Shown: positions 1 to 10,292 of the stretch, piece after piece | Layout: every line of letters begins with the position of its first letter | How positions within the stretch are numbered: position 1 is the stretch's first letter | Assembly (NCBI GenBank): GCA_963693285.1 | Contig: OY848919.1 | Coordinates: 6,478,136 to 6,542,135 of the forward strand | DNA length: 64,000 nt | Source: Xestospongia muta | Lineage: Eukaryota; Porifera; Demospongiae; Haplosclerida; Petrosiidae | Direction: 5' to 3' | Translations under genes and position numbers: made by a program | Notes under the pieces: model-generated | The model's input: the letters and a program-made list of their open reading frames with translations, nothing else | Told to the model about the DNA's origin: nothing | The model's database searches: none

Positions 1-1271
1 TCGCTGACATAAAGACAGGACGATATAAGACTATTATTATTGGCATCTATTTGCTATTTATGGCCTGGATAATTGGAGGTTTGGTTATCATTGTTAGTGT
101 ATATTTTCCTTTCTACCTGCTTCATTTATTTTTAGTAGTTTTTTGTTACCTTTTGTTAATAATTGGGTATTGCAGTGTTCGGTCCAATATTGTCCAGTTC
201 AGTATTGATCAATCAGTGGAGGCTTCCACTGATGAACTCAGTGCCATTATATATTGGCACTCAGTGTGCATTCCTATGGTTTATGTAATTGTTGAACTTG
301 GACAGATTGTGATTGAAGAGTTTACTATTGTGTCTTATGGAATATCTGGTGCGGCTGTGTCTACAGTCATTATCACTAACTTTCTCTTCAATCATTGGTT
401 AGATACTACTCCTCATATTTTCAATCCAGTCAAGCTAATTGTTAAAGTACTCAACTATGCTAGGAAGAACAAGTACCCCCAGAATCGTAGTGCCTTGACT
501 AACTGGGAAGAAGACAACCCTTCACAATTAGACTTAGGTAAAGAAAAATATGGTGGGCCTTTCTCTGAGGATGAGATAGAGGATGTAAAAACAGTGCTTA
601 AATTAATACCATTACTCATTTGCTTAATCGGTTTATGTTGCATAGTTGAAATATCATGGAATAATTTTTATTCTAAAGGTCAAAATGCTCAAATCATTTC
701 TTCAATATTTTATAGCAATATATTAAGCTCACTCTTTTCATCATTTCTTATTCTACTACATGTATTTGTGATATATCCGTGTTTCTTTAAATACATTCCT
801 AGTATGCTCAAAAGAATTGGTCTGGGACTAGTTTTTGCTTTTCTCTATGCACTGTATTATGTTATTCTTTTCACTTGCCAAGATCATCTACACTTGAACA
901 TTACTTCATACAAACTTACTATTGGCCCTCAAATTTTACTTGGAGCAGCATTTGCCTTAATTTTGCCAACATCATTAGAATTCTTCTTAGCTCAGTCACC
1001 AAATAAAATGAGAGGGTTCATACTTGGTCTATGGTATGCAGCATTGGGAATTGGTTATGTCATTAATGTCAATGGAAAGTATCCTTTTAAATGTATAGGA
1101 AATGATATATGTCAAAGTCCGTACTACTATGTGTTAATAAGTGCAGTAATACTTCTCATACTGATATGTTTTTCGATACTAGCTAAACGCTATAAATTGC
1201 GATTAAGAAAGAATGAAGTTTACAATCCTTTGGTAGCTGAGGAAACTGACACACTTTATCATGTATCATGA
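1..1271 (+). CDS. POT/SLC15-like proton-coupled transporter, array 1 copy 1 (5' truncated by window edge)
   Basis: The frame is open from base 3 to the stop at 1269-1271 (422 residues); the N-terminus lies outside the window. The first residues are the end of the POT/MFS loop 2-3 signature (A-D-I-K-T-G-R-Y-K-T). A long cytoplasmic loop follows, with NPVKLIVKVL, ARKNKYPQNRSA and the family hallmark KEKYGGPFSEDE, then further hydrophobic helices and the late POT motif AQSPNKMRGF. By family knowledge POT proteins are 12-helix proton symporters for peptides, histidine or nitrate; the substrate here cannot be read from sequence. Compared with copy 3, a 7-bp duplication (TATCATG) near 1257-1270 shifts the frame and replaces the last ~20 residues with a short ending. 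No intron is needed. Confidence 0.85.
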   Translation, partial: ADIKTGRYKTIIIGIYLLFMAWIIGGLVIIVSVYFPFYLLHLFLVVFCYLLLIIGYCSVRSNIVQFSIDQSVEASTDELSAIIYWHSVCIPMVYVIVELGQIVIEEFTIVSYGISGAAVSTVIITNFLFNHWLDTTPHIFNPVKLIVKVLNYARKNKYPQNRSALTNWEEDNPSQLDLGKEKYGGPFSEDEIEDVKTVLKLIPLLICLIGLCCIVEISWNNFYSKGQNAQIISSIFYSNILSSLFSSFLILLHVFVIYPCFFKYIPSMLKRIGLGLVFAFLYALYYVILFTCQDHLHLNITSYKLTIGPQILLGAAFALILPTSLEFFLAQSPNKMRGFILGLWYAALGIGYVINVNGKYPFKCIGNDICQSPYYYVLISAVILLILICFSILAKRYKLRLRKNEVYNPLVAEETDTLYHVS

Positions 1272-2399
1272 GAGGTACATGGAACAGGAAAGAGAATACA
1301 GAAAAGACATGGGTCTATCACTTGAGTACTCTGATTGAACTTTGATTACTTAATTATTGAATCATCACTACATTGTTTGTAACAATTATAAAAAAACTAT
1401 TTTGTGATAAAAAGTTAAACAATCAACTGATATTTTTGTATTAGACAATATTTGAATATATCCTTTAATCCAACTCAACAAACAGTCATTTTAAGAACAT
1501 TGACTTGTCAATGTATTACTTGTATTTTGAAGTGTATATTTGTGTATAAAAAATAATTAATGTTATTGTTTGATATATATATATATAATATAATACATCA
1601 TAAATTATAGCTTCCTGTGTCAATATAGGTTAATATATGTAAACTGATTTGTGAAAGGGGAACCACTTCTGTCAAAACATCTCAAAAAAAGGCAGTTGTT
1701 GTGTACACAACCATGTATTTTTCATTTGATGTTTACTAAATTATATCTTAGAATGTATACATAGAGTGTAATTGTAAAAACAAGGGTTTATAATTAACTA
1801 ACAGAAGAGAGCGCTACTAAAGCTACTAAAGTATGTATTGAATTTTTTGAACATAAAACAAGCCAAAAAGACAGACAAGTCTTCATCTACCTTAGGACAA
1901 AAAATTGCATAGGATAAAATACTTCGTGACGTAACAAATCATTCAATATCTTCAATACAAGCAAGAACAAAAATGCAGATAAATGTGAAAGGAGATTTCA
2001 GACTTTATATTTGTCTGGACAACTAATACTAAAAATCAATAAATAAAACTAAGCTACATATACAATACAACACCAACTTTTAAGATTTGAATATTAGCAG
2101 TTTGGATTGTATTTCTCTCTAGTTGTTTCATGAACCGATTTGCATGTATTCAAACAAAATGTAAATTCTAAAATCAGACACTAATTCTAACCATTACTTA
2201 CATAAATAGTCAAACACATGGATATGAATATACATATCTTACTTTGATGTGGTAATATCTGACACACCTCCTGAAAATCTCTATTCAGCATTTATTGAAT
2301 TACTAGACGTTTGGTCGACATTTATCCTTCTGTTGAAAGAAAAGACTGGATGCTAGTCTCGTTTTTGAAGCTATTTACTACAGTACTCTAGAAAAATAG
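1272..2399. other. 3' flank of transporter copy 1, no gene recognised
   Basis: AT-rich sequence nearly identical to 17474-18601. The lost tail-coding bases of the transporter are still present up to about 1338. A short TA repeat sits near 1575. A stretch in the same frame as the thiaminase-like exon (about 2246-2353) reads like protein but ends in stops before that exon, so it may be a decayed upstream exon. Confidence 0.5.
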
Positions 2400-3611
2400 C
2401 ATTGGACGTAACAAAAACTCATTTAAAAGTAGGCATCTATCCATGTATTCCAGACCTTGCTAATGATAAACTGCAGGGACTGAAGGATTATATCAAGACA
2501 GAATTTGAGGGTGAACATCCTGACGTAACAGTCACAGTACACGCAGACTGGGATCCTTATAAAATTGATGAAGTAGGTCATAACTTGTCCGCCAAAGCAG
2601 AATCCTTTGACATTTTGGAAATTGATACAGTTCTACTTGGAGAAGTAGTCGATTTGGGGGTACTTCAAGAGCTGGATCCTGACAAATACAAGCTTCATGA
2701 GAAATTTCTAGATGTTGGGTTAAGTGCAGTTTGTTACAAGGACAACTGTTATGCTGTTCTTACGTTGCATTATGCAAATTTTCTCATTGAGCTGATAGCT
2801 GGAGATGTTGATTACACATAAAGAAATCCTTCACCCTCTGGACCAATCTGCTAATCATAGTTTGAGAGATTTCAAAGCTATTGTACAATGCCATCATGTC
2901 AAACTTATCAGTGATTTTCGTGGTAAATGGACGTTACCTTACTTTTATTTGAATGTTTACATAGACAAACATGGTAAAGATAGGGTTCAAGAGGGAGTTG
3001 ATGCACCAATTGATGAATCAGATATTTTGGATGCCATGAAAGGGTTCATTGAACTTGGCGAGCACACAGATGGTAGTAACAAAAGCGCAGAAGGTTGTTA
3101 TGGCAGCGATTCTATGCGAGTTTCAGATATAACAAAGTCTGATCATGTAATGTTATATGATTATTCCGAATGGTTAAGTCAAGTGATGTTGGAAAAAATG
3201 TGTCTTAGCAAAAACATTCATGCTTGTTGTATAATCACACCAACTTTAGGGATTGAAAATAATCTCTTGACATTTACTGATGATTTAATTGTCAAGAAGA
3301 ACCATTACTCTGATGTCAACAAAGCTGATGCTATTGATAAATTCATTGAATTTTACACAAGCTTGAAGTTTCAAAACCAATACGCAGAAGGTAAAGATTT
3401 AAAAGAACATCATCCTCCACGATATCTTCTCTTTTCAAGAAAAGATTTTTATACAAAAGGATTTGGAGCACATGAAAAGAATTACCAAATGTTACAACAG
3501 GCAATGAATAATACCATTGGTGTTCCAAACCATGGTCTTGCTCTGAAGAAAGATGAAATGATTCGCATTCTAGTTGAAAAACTCAGTCTTCCTCCTAAAA
3601 GATGTATTTAA
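2400..3611 (+). pseudogene. Thiaminase I-like / solute-binding-fold protein, copy 1, frameshifted
   Basis: Two overlapping frames (2402-2821 and 2805-3611) together look like one protein of about 400 residues with the fold of thiaminase I, which is related to periplasmic binding proteins. The first frame carries LKVGIYPCIPD, a DWDPY segment and FDILEIDTVLL, matching the N-lobe. The second carries DYSEWLSQVM and the C-terminal helices ending near PPRYLLFSR. A likely splice acceptor (AAATAG) precedes 2400, so no ATG is expected here. A frameshift near 2810-2820 separates the halves. At the place of the catalytic cysteine in known thiaminase I enzymes (context L-C-T-N-L) the sequence has H-Y-A-N-F with Tyr at 2771-2773. 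Thiaminase I splits thiamin by base exchange; this copy probably cannot. The family call is from remembered similarity, not a search. Confidence 0.6.
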
Positions 3612-3727
3612 ATGTTAGAAGTCTGTAGTGTGGATATAAACTTAAAACTGGAATCTGCATAGTAAAACAGCTGTTTCTTTATTAACTGAATGTTTACTTT
3701 ATTATCAATAACACTTAATATAACTAT

Positions 3728-4345
3728 GGACTGTAAAAATTGATCAATTGATTTAACCAATATATTATACAAGTTACATGTAAGAAACACATATATCTTG
3801 ATCAAAAATTTAAGCATGTTACTGTTATATTAATAGCTTGCTGTTGCTATCCAAGGTTCGAATTACACACTGCCACGAGTGTAACAGGCCATGAATATCA
3901 CAAATTACAAACAGTATATAACACCTCAATAACACTGTTGTGATAGAGTATGGACTGTAAAATATTGATTAGTTGAATTAAGCAATATATTATACAAGTT
4001 ACATGTTAAAAACACATACTTGTGATCAAAAAGAAAGCATGATACTGTTAGATTCTTAATATATTACTGCTTAACTTATAAAGAAACATCAACAGTCAAT
4101 TTTTATGATACATAAGTAATTATTAAGTGTTATCTTAACTTTTTGCACATTCAGCCTGTGTAACTGTATATTAGTTATATTAACTAATTAATTTTACAAT
4201 GATATTTATGTAGGCAATATCTACAACACATAAATAAATAAAAAATTAAAAATTTATATTAAAAATAAAATTTAACATTTTGTTAACAGGTGACATAATT
4301 CAATGTGTATACAGCTAATTAATATATATTGGTTAAACCAACTAC
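3728..4345. repeat. Degenerate copies of the CACTGTAAAAATTGA-type TIR element
   Basis: Left ends resembling this TIR start at about 3728 and 3952 (GGACTGTAAAAAT... then AATATATTATACAAGTTACATG). A matching inverted right end lies at about 4157-4201 (GTAACTGTATATTAG... ATTTTACAATG). They are diverged relatives of the complete element at 31868-32110. The copy 2 counterpart near 19930 has lost about 20 bp of the first left end. Confidence 0.55.
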
Positions 4346-4348
4346 TCA

Positions 4349-4351
<3 letters not shown>

Positions 4352-4395
<44 letters not shown>
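4352..4395. repeat. (AT)n microsatellite, 44 bp
   Basis: Uninterrupted AT dinucleotide run. The counterpart in the second unit (20541-20568) is only 28 bp, so the tract has changed length since duplication. Confidence 0.95.
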
Positions 4396-4397
<2 letters not shown>

Positions 4398-5164
4398 TGT
4401 TAGTAATGTTTCTTTATTTAAATAAATATGAGTACAATCATTAACACATTGTTACTGTGCATAGTAAGCAAAATAATAAATGAATAATAAAATATTTTCA
4501 TTAACTCTTATTAATAAGAGATTTTTAAAAAAGAGTCACTCATTTACATTTTATGAAAGCCTCTATTCTTGCTATTATGATCCATTTTATCGAATTTGTT
4601 ATTGTTTTTCTTCATATCAGTTATTACAAAATGATTTTTAACTTGTTACCTATTTATTTAAATAAAGAATACATTTTGTGATGTTTATTATATTTAATTA
4701 ATAATAAGATAATTTTACTGCTACAGTATATAAACATATAATGATATACTACCATAAGTACAATAGGCTATGAATATCATATGAAGTATGTACAAATCAG
4801 CAATAATGTAACATGATCTGAGTATATAGCTCACACATAAATAATTGTCTTTCATACCTTTATTATAGTGGAGCATTAATGTAGTCAAATTTGATTTATG
4901 TCATTGTGTACCTTAGGTCTTACAATGTAGGGACTCAGTCTCGCAAAGACAGCCCCTCCACCCTGCAACAAGGGGAGGGCCTGGTCAACTGTAGGTATAG
5001 CTCCCTTTCAAAGAACTACAGGAAATCCAGTAGTCGATAAGTTGTATTTAGAAGGAGGAGGGCAATCACTCAATTAAAAATGCTGACATAACAAAAGCAC
5101 AAACCCAGATACGTGTACTAGTTATCTCAACCTAATCAGTTGGTAGTTTTGCCCGTATCCTTAC

Positions 5165-5335
5165 CTTTAATTTTATCAAAATTACAAGGACTTGCCATAG
5201 CCTGTCAAAGAGTCACAAACACATCACTCCATGAGATTAAAGCCATTATTGCTTCACCTTAATTGTAACTCCTAATCTAATAGCAACAGCTTGAAATGCA
5301 GCTTATATAGTACCTTCTTGATTAAATTTTCTTTT
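5165..5335 (-). pseudogene. RecQ-like helicase fragment, copy 1
   Basis: On the minus strand the sequence reads AAFQAVAIRLGVTIK-KQ, like the Q-motif region of RecQ-family helicases. Then come DVFV and, after a frameshift, the Walker A motif T-G-Y-G-K-S-L, followed in another frame by FDKIKG and a GTAAGG splice donor at 5164. Stops and shifts interrupt it and some residues after the first KQ appear lost. This is a dead fragment of about 170 bp, perhaps left by a repeat that carries such helicase pieces. No other helicase motif is seen nearby. Confidence 0.45.
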
Positions 5336-5991
5336 GTGTAATTAGTCCATTTGCATGTCTAAAAACTAGCTAAAGATGCTTTCAAATCAATAGTACACTG
5401 TCATTATTGTCTTCTCTCACAGCATCATGTAGCATTTCCATTGCAACCTAAGGGTATATACAATTCATAAACTTAATTCTCATGAGTAATTTTTAAAGAA
5501 TAAACAATGATATGGAGACACTATTTGTTCTTAAGAGTTAATATTATGTAGTTATAATACTGCAGGAGAGTTGACTGGTTTAAACTGCTTTATGTGTTAT
5601 TGTTTTAATAATTTTGTCTTTAAAATAATGCTGTTTCATATTCCTTGACATAAACTGTTTATGTAGAAATATTCTATAGTTTATAAAAATTAGAAGAAAT
5701 TAATTGCAAAGTTACTTTCATATCTTTGATCAATTACATTAACATGTTATAGCATCAACAACACAATCTTTAATAATAGAAGACACTGGTGTTAATATTC
5801 TAGTGATAGAGATAATATCACATTATATGCTGTGGAGGAATATAAATAAATATCGATTTAATTGAAACAACAATAGCCAACAAGATGATGGATCACACTG
5901 AAGTTATCATCTCCAAAGAGGTTATTGATAGTGTTTTTTTTATTTGTAACATCACAAAAAGTAATAAATAGGGTTGAAATATTGTACACAC

Positions 5992-6153
5992 CTCTTGATT
6001 ATCTTTGTGTTTCTGAATTGGTGACATAAAATATAACAACATTTTGGAGACTGTAACCAACAAATTGCATGCTTGAAGTAATGCTGTTGCTTTTAAATCT
6101 ACTACACTCAAGGCATTTTTGATCTCAGGTGACAATATATTATTCCCACAATG
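5992..6153 (-). other. Orphan 162-nt putative exon, copy 1
   Basis: A minus-strand open block of exactly 54 codons lies between an acceptor (TATATAG before 6153) and a donor (GAG then GTGTGTAC at 5991-5984). It reads HCGNNILSPEIKNAL ... SKMLLYFMSPIQ ... DNQE, helical in character. It is phase 0 at both ends, as expected of a real exon. I do not recognise the domain; a helical segment of an adhesion-GPCR GAIN-type region is one guess. Partner exons were not found. Confidence 0.4.
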
Positions 6154-6691
6154 CTATATAAAACATCCAGAATTAATATACATTATAATTGTTGTCATAT
6201 TTAACTTTAAACAAGTTTATAGCGACTGATCTAATATCAGTTATTTTCTAATTGTTCCAGACACTTCTCTGCAAATTAAGTACTTCAACCGAGGTTATAA
6301 TGACTGATCTAATATCTCTTGTGTAAACAACTTTTGGTAGACATAACTGAGCAGCTATAAGATATTCTGCTAAGTACTGCACATTGTCTAAGCAATTAAG
6401 CTTAAGTACTTTTTTAATGATAAACATGTGGGTGGCTGAACTGTTTTAAGTGTCACAGTATATGCTTAATATTTATAGTTATTTTAAAGTATGACATGAA
6501 AGACTAACTCTTTAGAACTTAATTTCAATACAAGTTTCATTATAGTATCGATAATATTGAAATGATAATAATTAAAATATGAACAGCCAAATTCACACAT
6601 TTGTGATAATTTTAAAATATAATCATTTAAATTTTGTTTAATATGGTTATTATGTATTAACAATGTGTTACATTATTTGTCATTCGTTTAG

Positions 6692-7475
6692 GCCAGCTAC
6701 ATCCAGTCAACCAATTTGGAGTACATACATGTATAGTACTTCCTCTGACACATGTTATGGTACTAGAAATTTCTGTCCATCAACTTCAATAACTAGTTGT
6801 ATACACTCTGAAGACGTTACTGTCACATGTAGTAAGTTGTTATATTATTTTTGTTAAGTAAACTAATTACTTAAATTTACTCATTGTAATTGTTTTATTA
6901 TATAGTTTACAGTAGTTTATATTCAAAGACTATTTGTTCAAGATTAATTTGTAAGTAATTATATCATTATAATTAATTAGTTCAATTTTGTAACATTGTG
7001 AAACATATGTATTGATTATAATTATGTGCTAATCCTTTCATTTGCAATTAGAGTATGATTATCTTTTATCATTTAGCTAATGTTGCTCAAAATGGTTCTA
7101 TTATTCTATCTTATTATGGATATACTTCATCATCCTATTACTTTGGTAATGTGAGGTTCTATTACAATGGATGGGGTAATATTTGTTATGATTACTACTA
7201 CAGTTCTACTGAAGCTAATGTCATTTCTCATCAATTGGAATATACTGGAGCATCAAGTTACTCTGAAGCTGGATTAGCGAGGTTAGAATTATCTAATAAT
7301 CAAGCTCTACATTATCTCTATCAGCTATGGCTTTGATTCTTCATCTATGAAGATGGATGACCTCAACTGTGGCAGTAGTAGCTACCTCACTATATTTCAG
7401 TGTTCTTTTGATACATACATTGATAGTGGATGTACTAATACATTCTTTGTTCACCGTGTAAGAAGTCACAGTGAG
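6692..7475 (+). pseudogene. SRCR-domain protein fragment, copy 1, two exons with frameshift
   Basis: Exon 1 (6692-6831) ends in an SRCR finish, C-I-H-S-E-D-V-T-V-T-C, with a TTTAG acceptor and a GTAAGT donor. Exon 2 starts at 7077 after a TTTAG acceptor and joins in frame across a 245-bp intron. It gives a second SRCR domain: NGSIIL, then FGNVRFYYNGWGNICYDYYY and ANVISHQLEYTGA. Near 7280-7325 the frame shifts, and the rest of the domain (MKMDDLNCGSSSYLTIFQC, then SGCTN) continues in another frame until a further break around 7450. SRCR domains are extracellular disulphide-bonded modules of scavenger and adhesion receptors, abundant in sponges. The same frameshift is in copy 2, so decay preceded duplication. 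Confidence 0.75.
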
Positions 7476-7654
7476 AATATCATACAAGATTATTGAGGAG
7501 GAACTTTTTCAAGAGGATAAGGCTAAAAAGTTGCTATAGGTAGTCCAATGTTGGGTAAGTTATTAAAGTTTTTATAGTGTACAATGTAAATTATAGCTCT
7601 CTATTACAGATGTTATAGTCAACAATGTTGTTTTGGTAGTAACAGTACATTATT

Positions 7655-8011
7655 AACAGGACTGATGGTAGTAGTACTTATATTGTTTATCATAATGAGG
7701 AAGTCTATATTAGGTTTGTACATTGTAATGTACAGTCTTGCTTTAAATTCAATATTATTGTTCACGGAATATATCATAATGATAGTATTCCTCATTACTT
7801 GTGCTGTGACAGAAAATGTTTCTCTGGTTGTTGTAAATATTATGATAAAAGACCAAAAATAATGATAATTATAAAGACTATCCTAAACAATTTTCTCCAT
7901 GTAACAATTTACTTTTCTGAATTATTTCATTTGTCACTTATTGTTTGTCTGAATATGCATGTATACATGTACATTACCTTGGATTTTTATGTCTATGGAT
8001 TACAGCTCTGA
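7655..8011 (+). other. Cysteine-rich open segment of unknown nature, copy 1
   Basis: This frame is open for 119 codons, reading NRTDGSSTYIVYHNEEVYI and later HYLCCDRKCFSGCCKYYDK. It starts in sequence that follows the SRCR relic and a possible acceptor (CAG near 7611). The cysteine cluster suggests an extracellular module, but I cannot name it. An overlapping frame from 7665 is strongly hydrophobic (MVVVLILFII). Only one of the two can be meaningful, and either could be chance in AT-rich DNA. Confidence 0.25.
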
Positions 8012-8924
8012 TATTTTGAGATCCCAATTTGGTATAATATATATACAGTTTTAGTGGAATGGAGAGTTATACTAGTAAAGTCACGTTGTGAGTCACTTAG
8101 TATACAAGTACAAATGACTGACTGACCTACTACTACTAACAATGCTAAAAGCCAAATACTAGCTGGTAGTGATACTGTCAAGTCTGTTGTAGTTGATAAC
8201 CACATTGACTCTGATAATGTAGTTTGTATTGATTGATAATTGATTGGTAGCTATAGTTACTGGAGATGAAATTGACTTCTCATAAAATATCTCAACTGTG
8301 GTTTACAAACCTGACAGTTACTGATTAAGGTAATAGTACTCTATCAGCAGTAATGGCTGTAAAAGTGACCATTGCAGTTCAAGAAAACAACAATATCTTA
8401 TCAGATCTTGCTGTGATAATCCCTGATAATTATTATTGTAGCTCTTGTGGTTTTTAGGTAATGACAACTGAGACAGAGATTACCTTTGATCAAGTATTGT
8501 TAGTGCTAGTCTGCCATTAAATGCTACTGTAACTCTTAAAGAAATACATTATCAGTTTAGACTAAAATGTAAGGAGATACCACTTATACAATGTCATTGA
8601 CTCTTTTACAGGGATTATAGATGATCTTGAATTAAGTCCTTTTACTAATTGATGAATAGGGAAGTTGGGACACAATCTAAAAATCAGAATACAAGGTAAA
8701 TTTAAAAAGAAATGTATGATACTGAATTGGAGGATAAAACTATAGAGAATTAGATAACAATAATCATGATATTTCTTGTTGAGATTTGTGGTAATGAAAA
8801 ATTGTGTTTATTTGATTGCGCTTCTACTTGTAATTTAAATATTGATATTGCTATTATTATTGATTTAATAAAGCCAATTATGATCTTAAAAGTACATCTT
8901 CATATGTACATGATCCCCATTAGA
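8012..8924. other. No intact gene; degenerate sequence between SRCR and EGF-like remnants
   Basis: Scattered short open stretches in the plus direction (for example around 8355-8435 and 8510-8570) look like weak remains of an extracellular protein continuing from the SRCR relic. Stops occur in all of them and no domain can be named. Confidence 0.3.
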
Positions 8925-9015
8925 GCTATCTGTGATCCTTAATGTGTTTATGGATCCTGTGTTAGTAATAACATTTGTTAACGTGCTAATAGTTATACTG
9001 GAGATATAACTGCAA
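8925..9015 (+). pseudogene. EGF-like module remnant, copy 1
   Basis: One frame reads I-C-D-P-stop-C-V-Y-G-S-C-V-S-N-N-I-C-stop-R-A-N-S-Y-T-G-D. The Cys spacing and the S-Y-T-G end follow an EGF repeat, with two stops and the last Cys changed. Copy 2 (25112-25200) keeps C-stop-C-A-N-S-Y-T-G, closer to the canonical C-x-C. It lies downstream of the SRCR relic on the same strand and may have belonged to the same receptor. Confidence 0.4.
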
Positions 9016-9286
9016 GTTTGCATACTGGCTAGCATAGTAGTCTGCCAACTGCTGTTATTACTACAACAACATTACCAATGAAGTTGTGTTGCTCTAATAC
9101 TGTATGTTCTATAGCTAGTAGTACACTAAGCAAGTGTCGGGGACTCACTCTAAGAGTTGTTCATGGTGTTTATTTGCTCATATTCTATCACTATAAGTTC
9201 TAGTGTCACCCTATTTGGTGCTATATCATCTACTGATCTACTGCAGCTGATATTGATGTGAGTAGATCTTAAGTATTACCGGTATG

Positions 9287-9287
<1 letters not shown>

Positions 9288-9320
<33 letters not shown>
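9288..9320. repeat. (TA)n microsatellite
   Basis: Run of TA dinucleotides after GTATGTATATG. The copy 2 counterpart (about 25465-25482) is much shorter. Confidence 0.9.
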
Positions 9321-9344
9321 CAACAATAATATCTCTTATTGTTG

Positions 9345-10292
9345 TTAGAATGTAACTATATAGTCTATTGTTATCACAATCATCTACCTACACTGATCCA
9401 TCAGATGCAACCACTACTCCCAATGGTTTTTTCAACTCTCCTATTGAGTGGATATAATTCCCATGGGGATCAAATATCGAAAGATAATTTTGTCGCTTGT
9501 TTACTACAAATAAATAACCATCTAAATCAATGTCTATACCATATGGTGAATCAAGAAAAGACTGTCATACTGACGAATATATTGACTTTCTGGAGTAAAG
9601 ACATAAACTGTTATTGACATAGCATCAGACACATGAAGCAAGCCAGAGTAATCAAATAAAAGGCCTGCTGGTTACTTAAACTTTCCTGGTACATGACAAT
9701 TGATAACATGAGAGAGGGAATCATCACAGCAAAATACTTGGATGCAATGATTATTCCATTCAGCAACGTATATCTTACAATCAGGACCAATACAGATATC
9801 CCAGATGCACGAAACATGAGTGATTTATTTATTTATACTTAGTTTTTGGTGACCATTCCAACAATCCTTACAGAGAAAATCTGTACATTCAGTACAATAT
9901 GCTACTGAAATATCCTCATTACAAGAATAACATTAACAAGGAGAGTTAGAAGTAATTTTTCTAAGAATGTCACTTTGCTTATTGACAAGATAATGATTAC
10001 GAGGAAGAGATGTGACTCCGCCATTATAGGTACTGGTGTGGTCTCGCGACAGGAAGAACAAGTGAGGAAGTCAGTCCCAGTACCTTCAGTTATGAGAGAC
10101 TGGATACATTGAGTACAGACGTAATGACAACAGGACAACATACAAGGGTCATAATTAGATTGACTACATTTCAGACAACAAGTAGAACTCAAATTAGCCT
10201 AATTGTGTAGACAGTCATATCAAATCTTATTATAATATGCTACTTACATTTTTAAGAGGTCTATTAGCAGAACTACTAGTAGTACAAGACAT
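9345..10292 (-). pseudogene. TRIM-NHL-like gene (RING, B-box, NHL repeats), copy 1, multiply broken
   Basis: Exon 1 (10292-10248) starts at an ATG, encodes MSCTTSSSANRPLKN and ends at a GTAAGT donor. Exon 2 starts at 10198 after ACAATTAG and continues in frame into a RING finger (C-L-K-C, then SCCHYVCTQC, then C-S-S-C). After a frameshift near 10040 the next frame gives GGVTSLPRNHYL. An in-frame stop follows, then a B-box-like block (AYCTECTDFLCKDCWNGHQ, about 9930-9850). NHL repeats come next: ICIGPDCKIYVAEWNNHCI, DGYLFVVN, and KKPLGVVVASDGSV, where a Trp codon is TAG, then VDDCDNN. No coiled coil is evident between B-box and NHL. TRIM-NHL proteins are E3 ligases and RNA-binding regulators. 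With this many stops and shifts the copy cannot make the full protein. Confidence 0.75.

Noticed and set aside
455..643. Minus-strand 62-codon frame inside transporter copy 1 (and 16657-16845)
   Set aside because: Antisense of the conserved KEKYGGPF loop; no independent features.
2400..3611. Reading the thiaminase-like locus as bacterial contamination
   Set aside because: It is embedded in intron-bearing eukaryotic DNA, has the same base composition as its neighbours, is preceded by a splice acceptor and is repeated with the unit.
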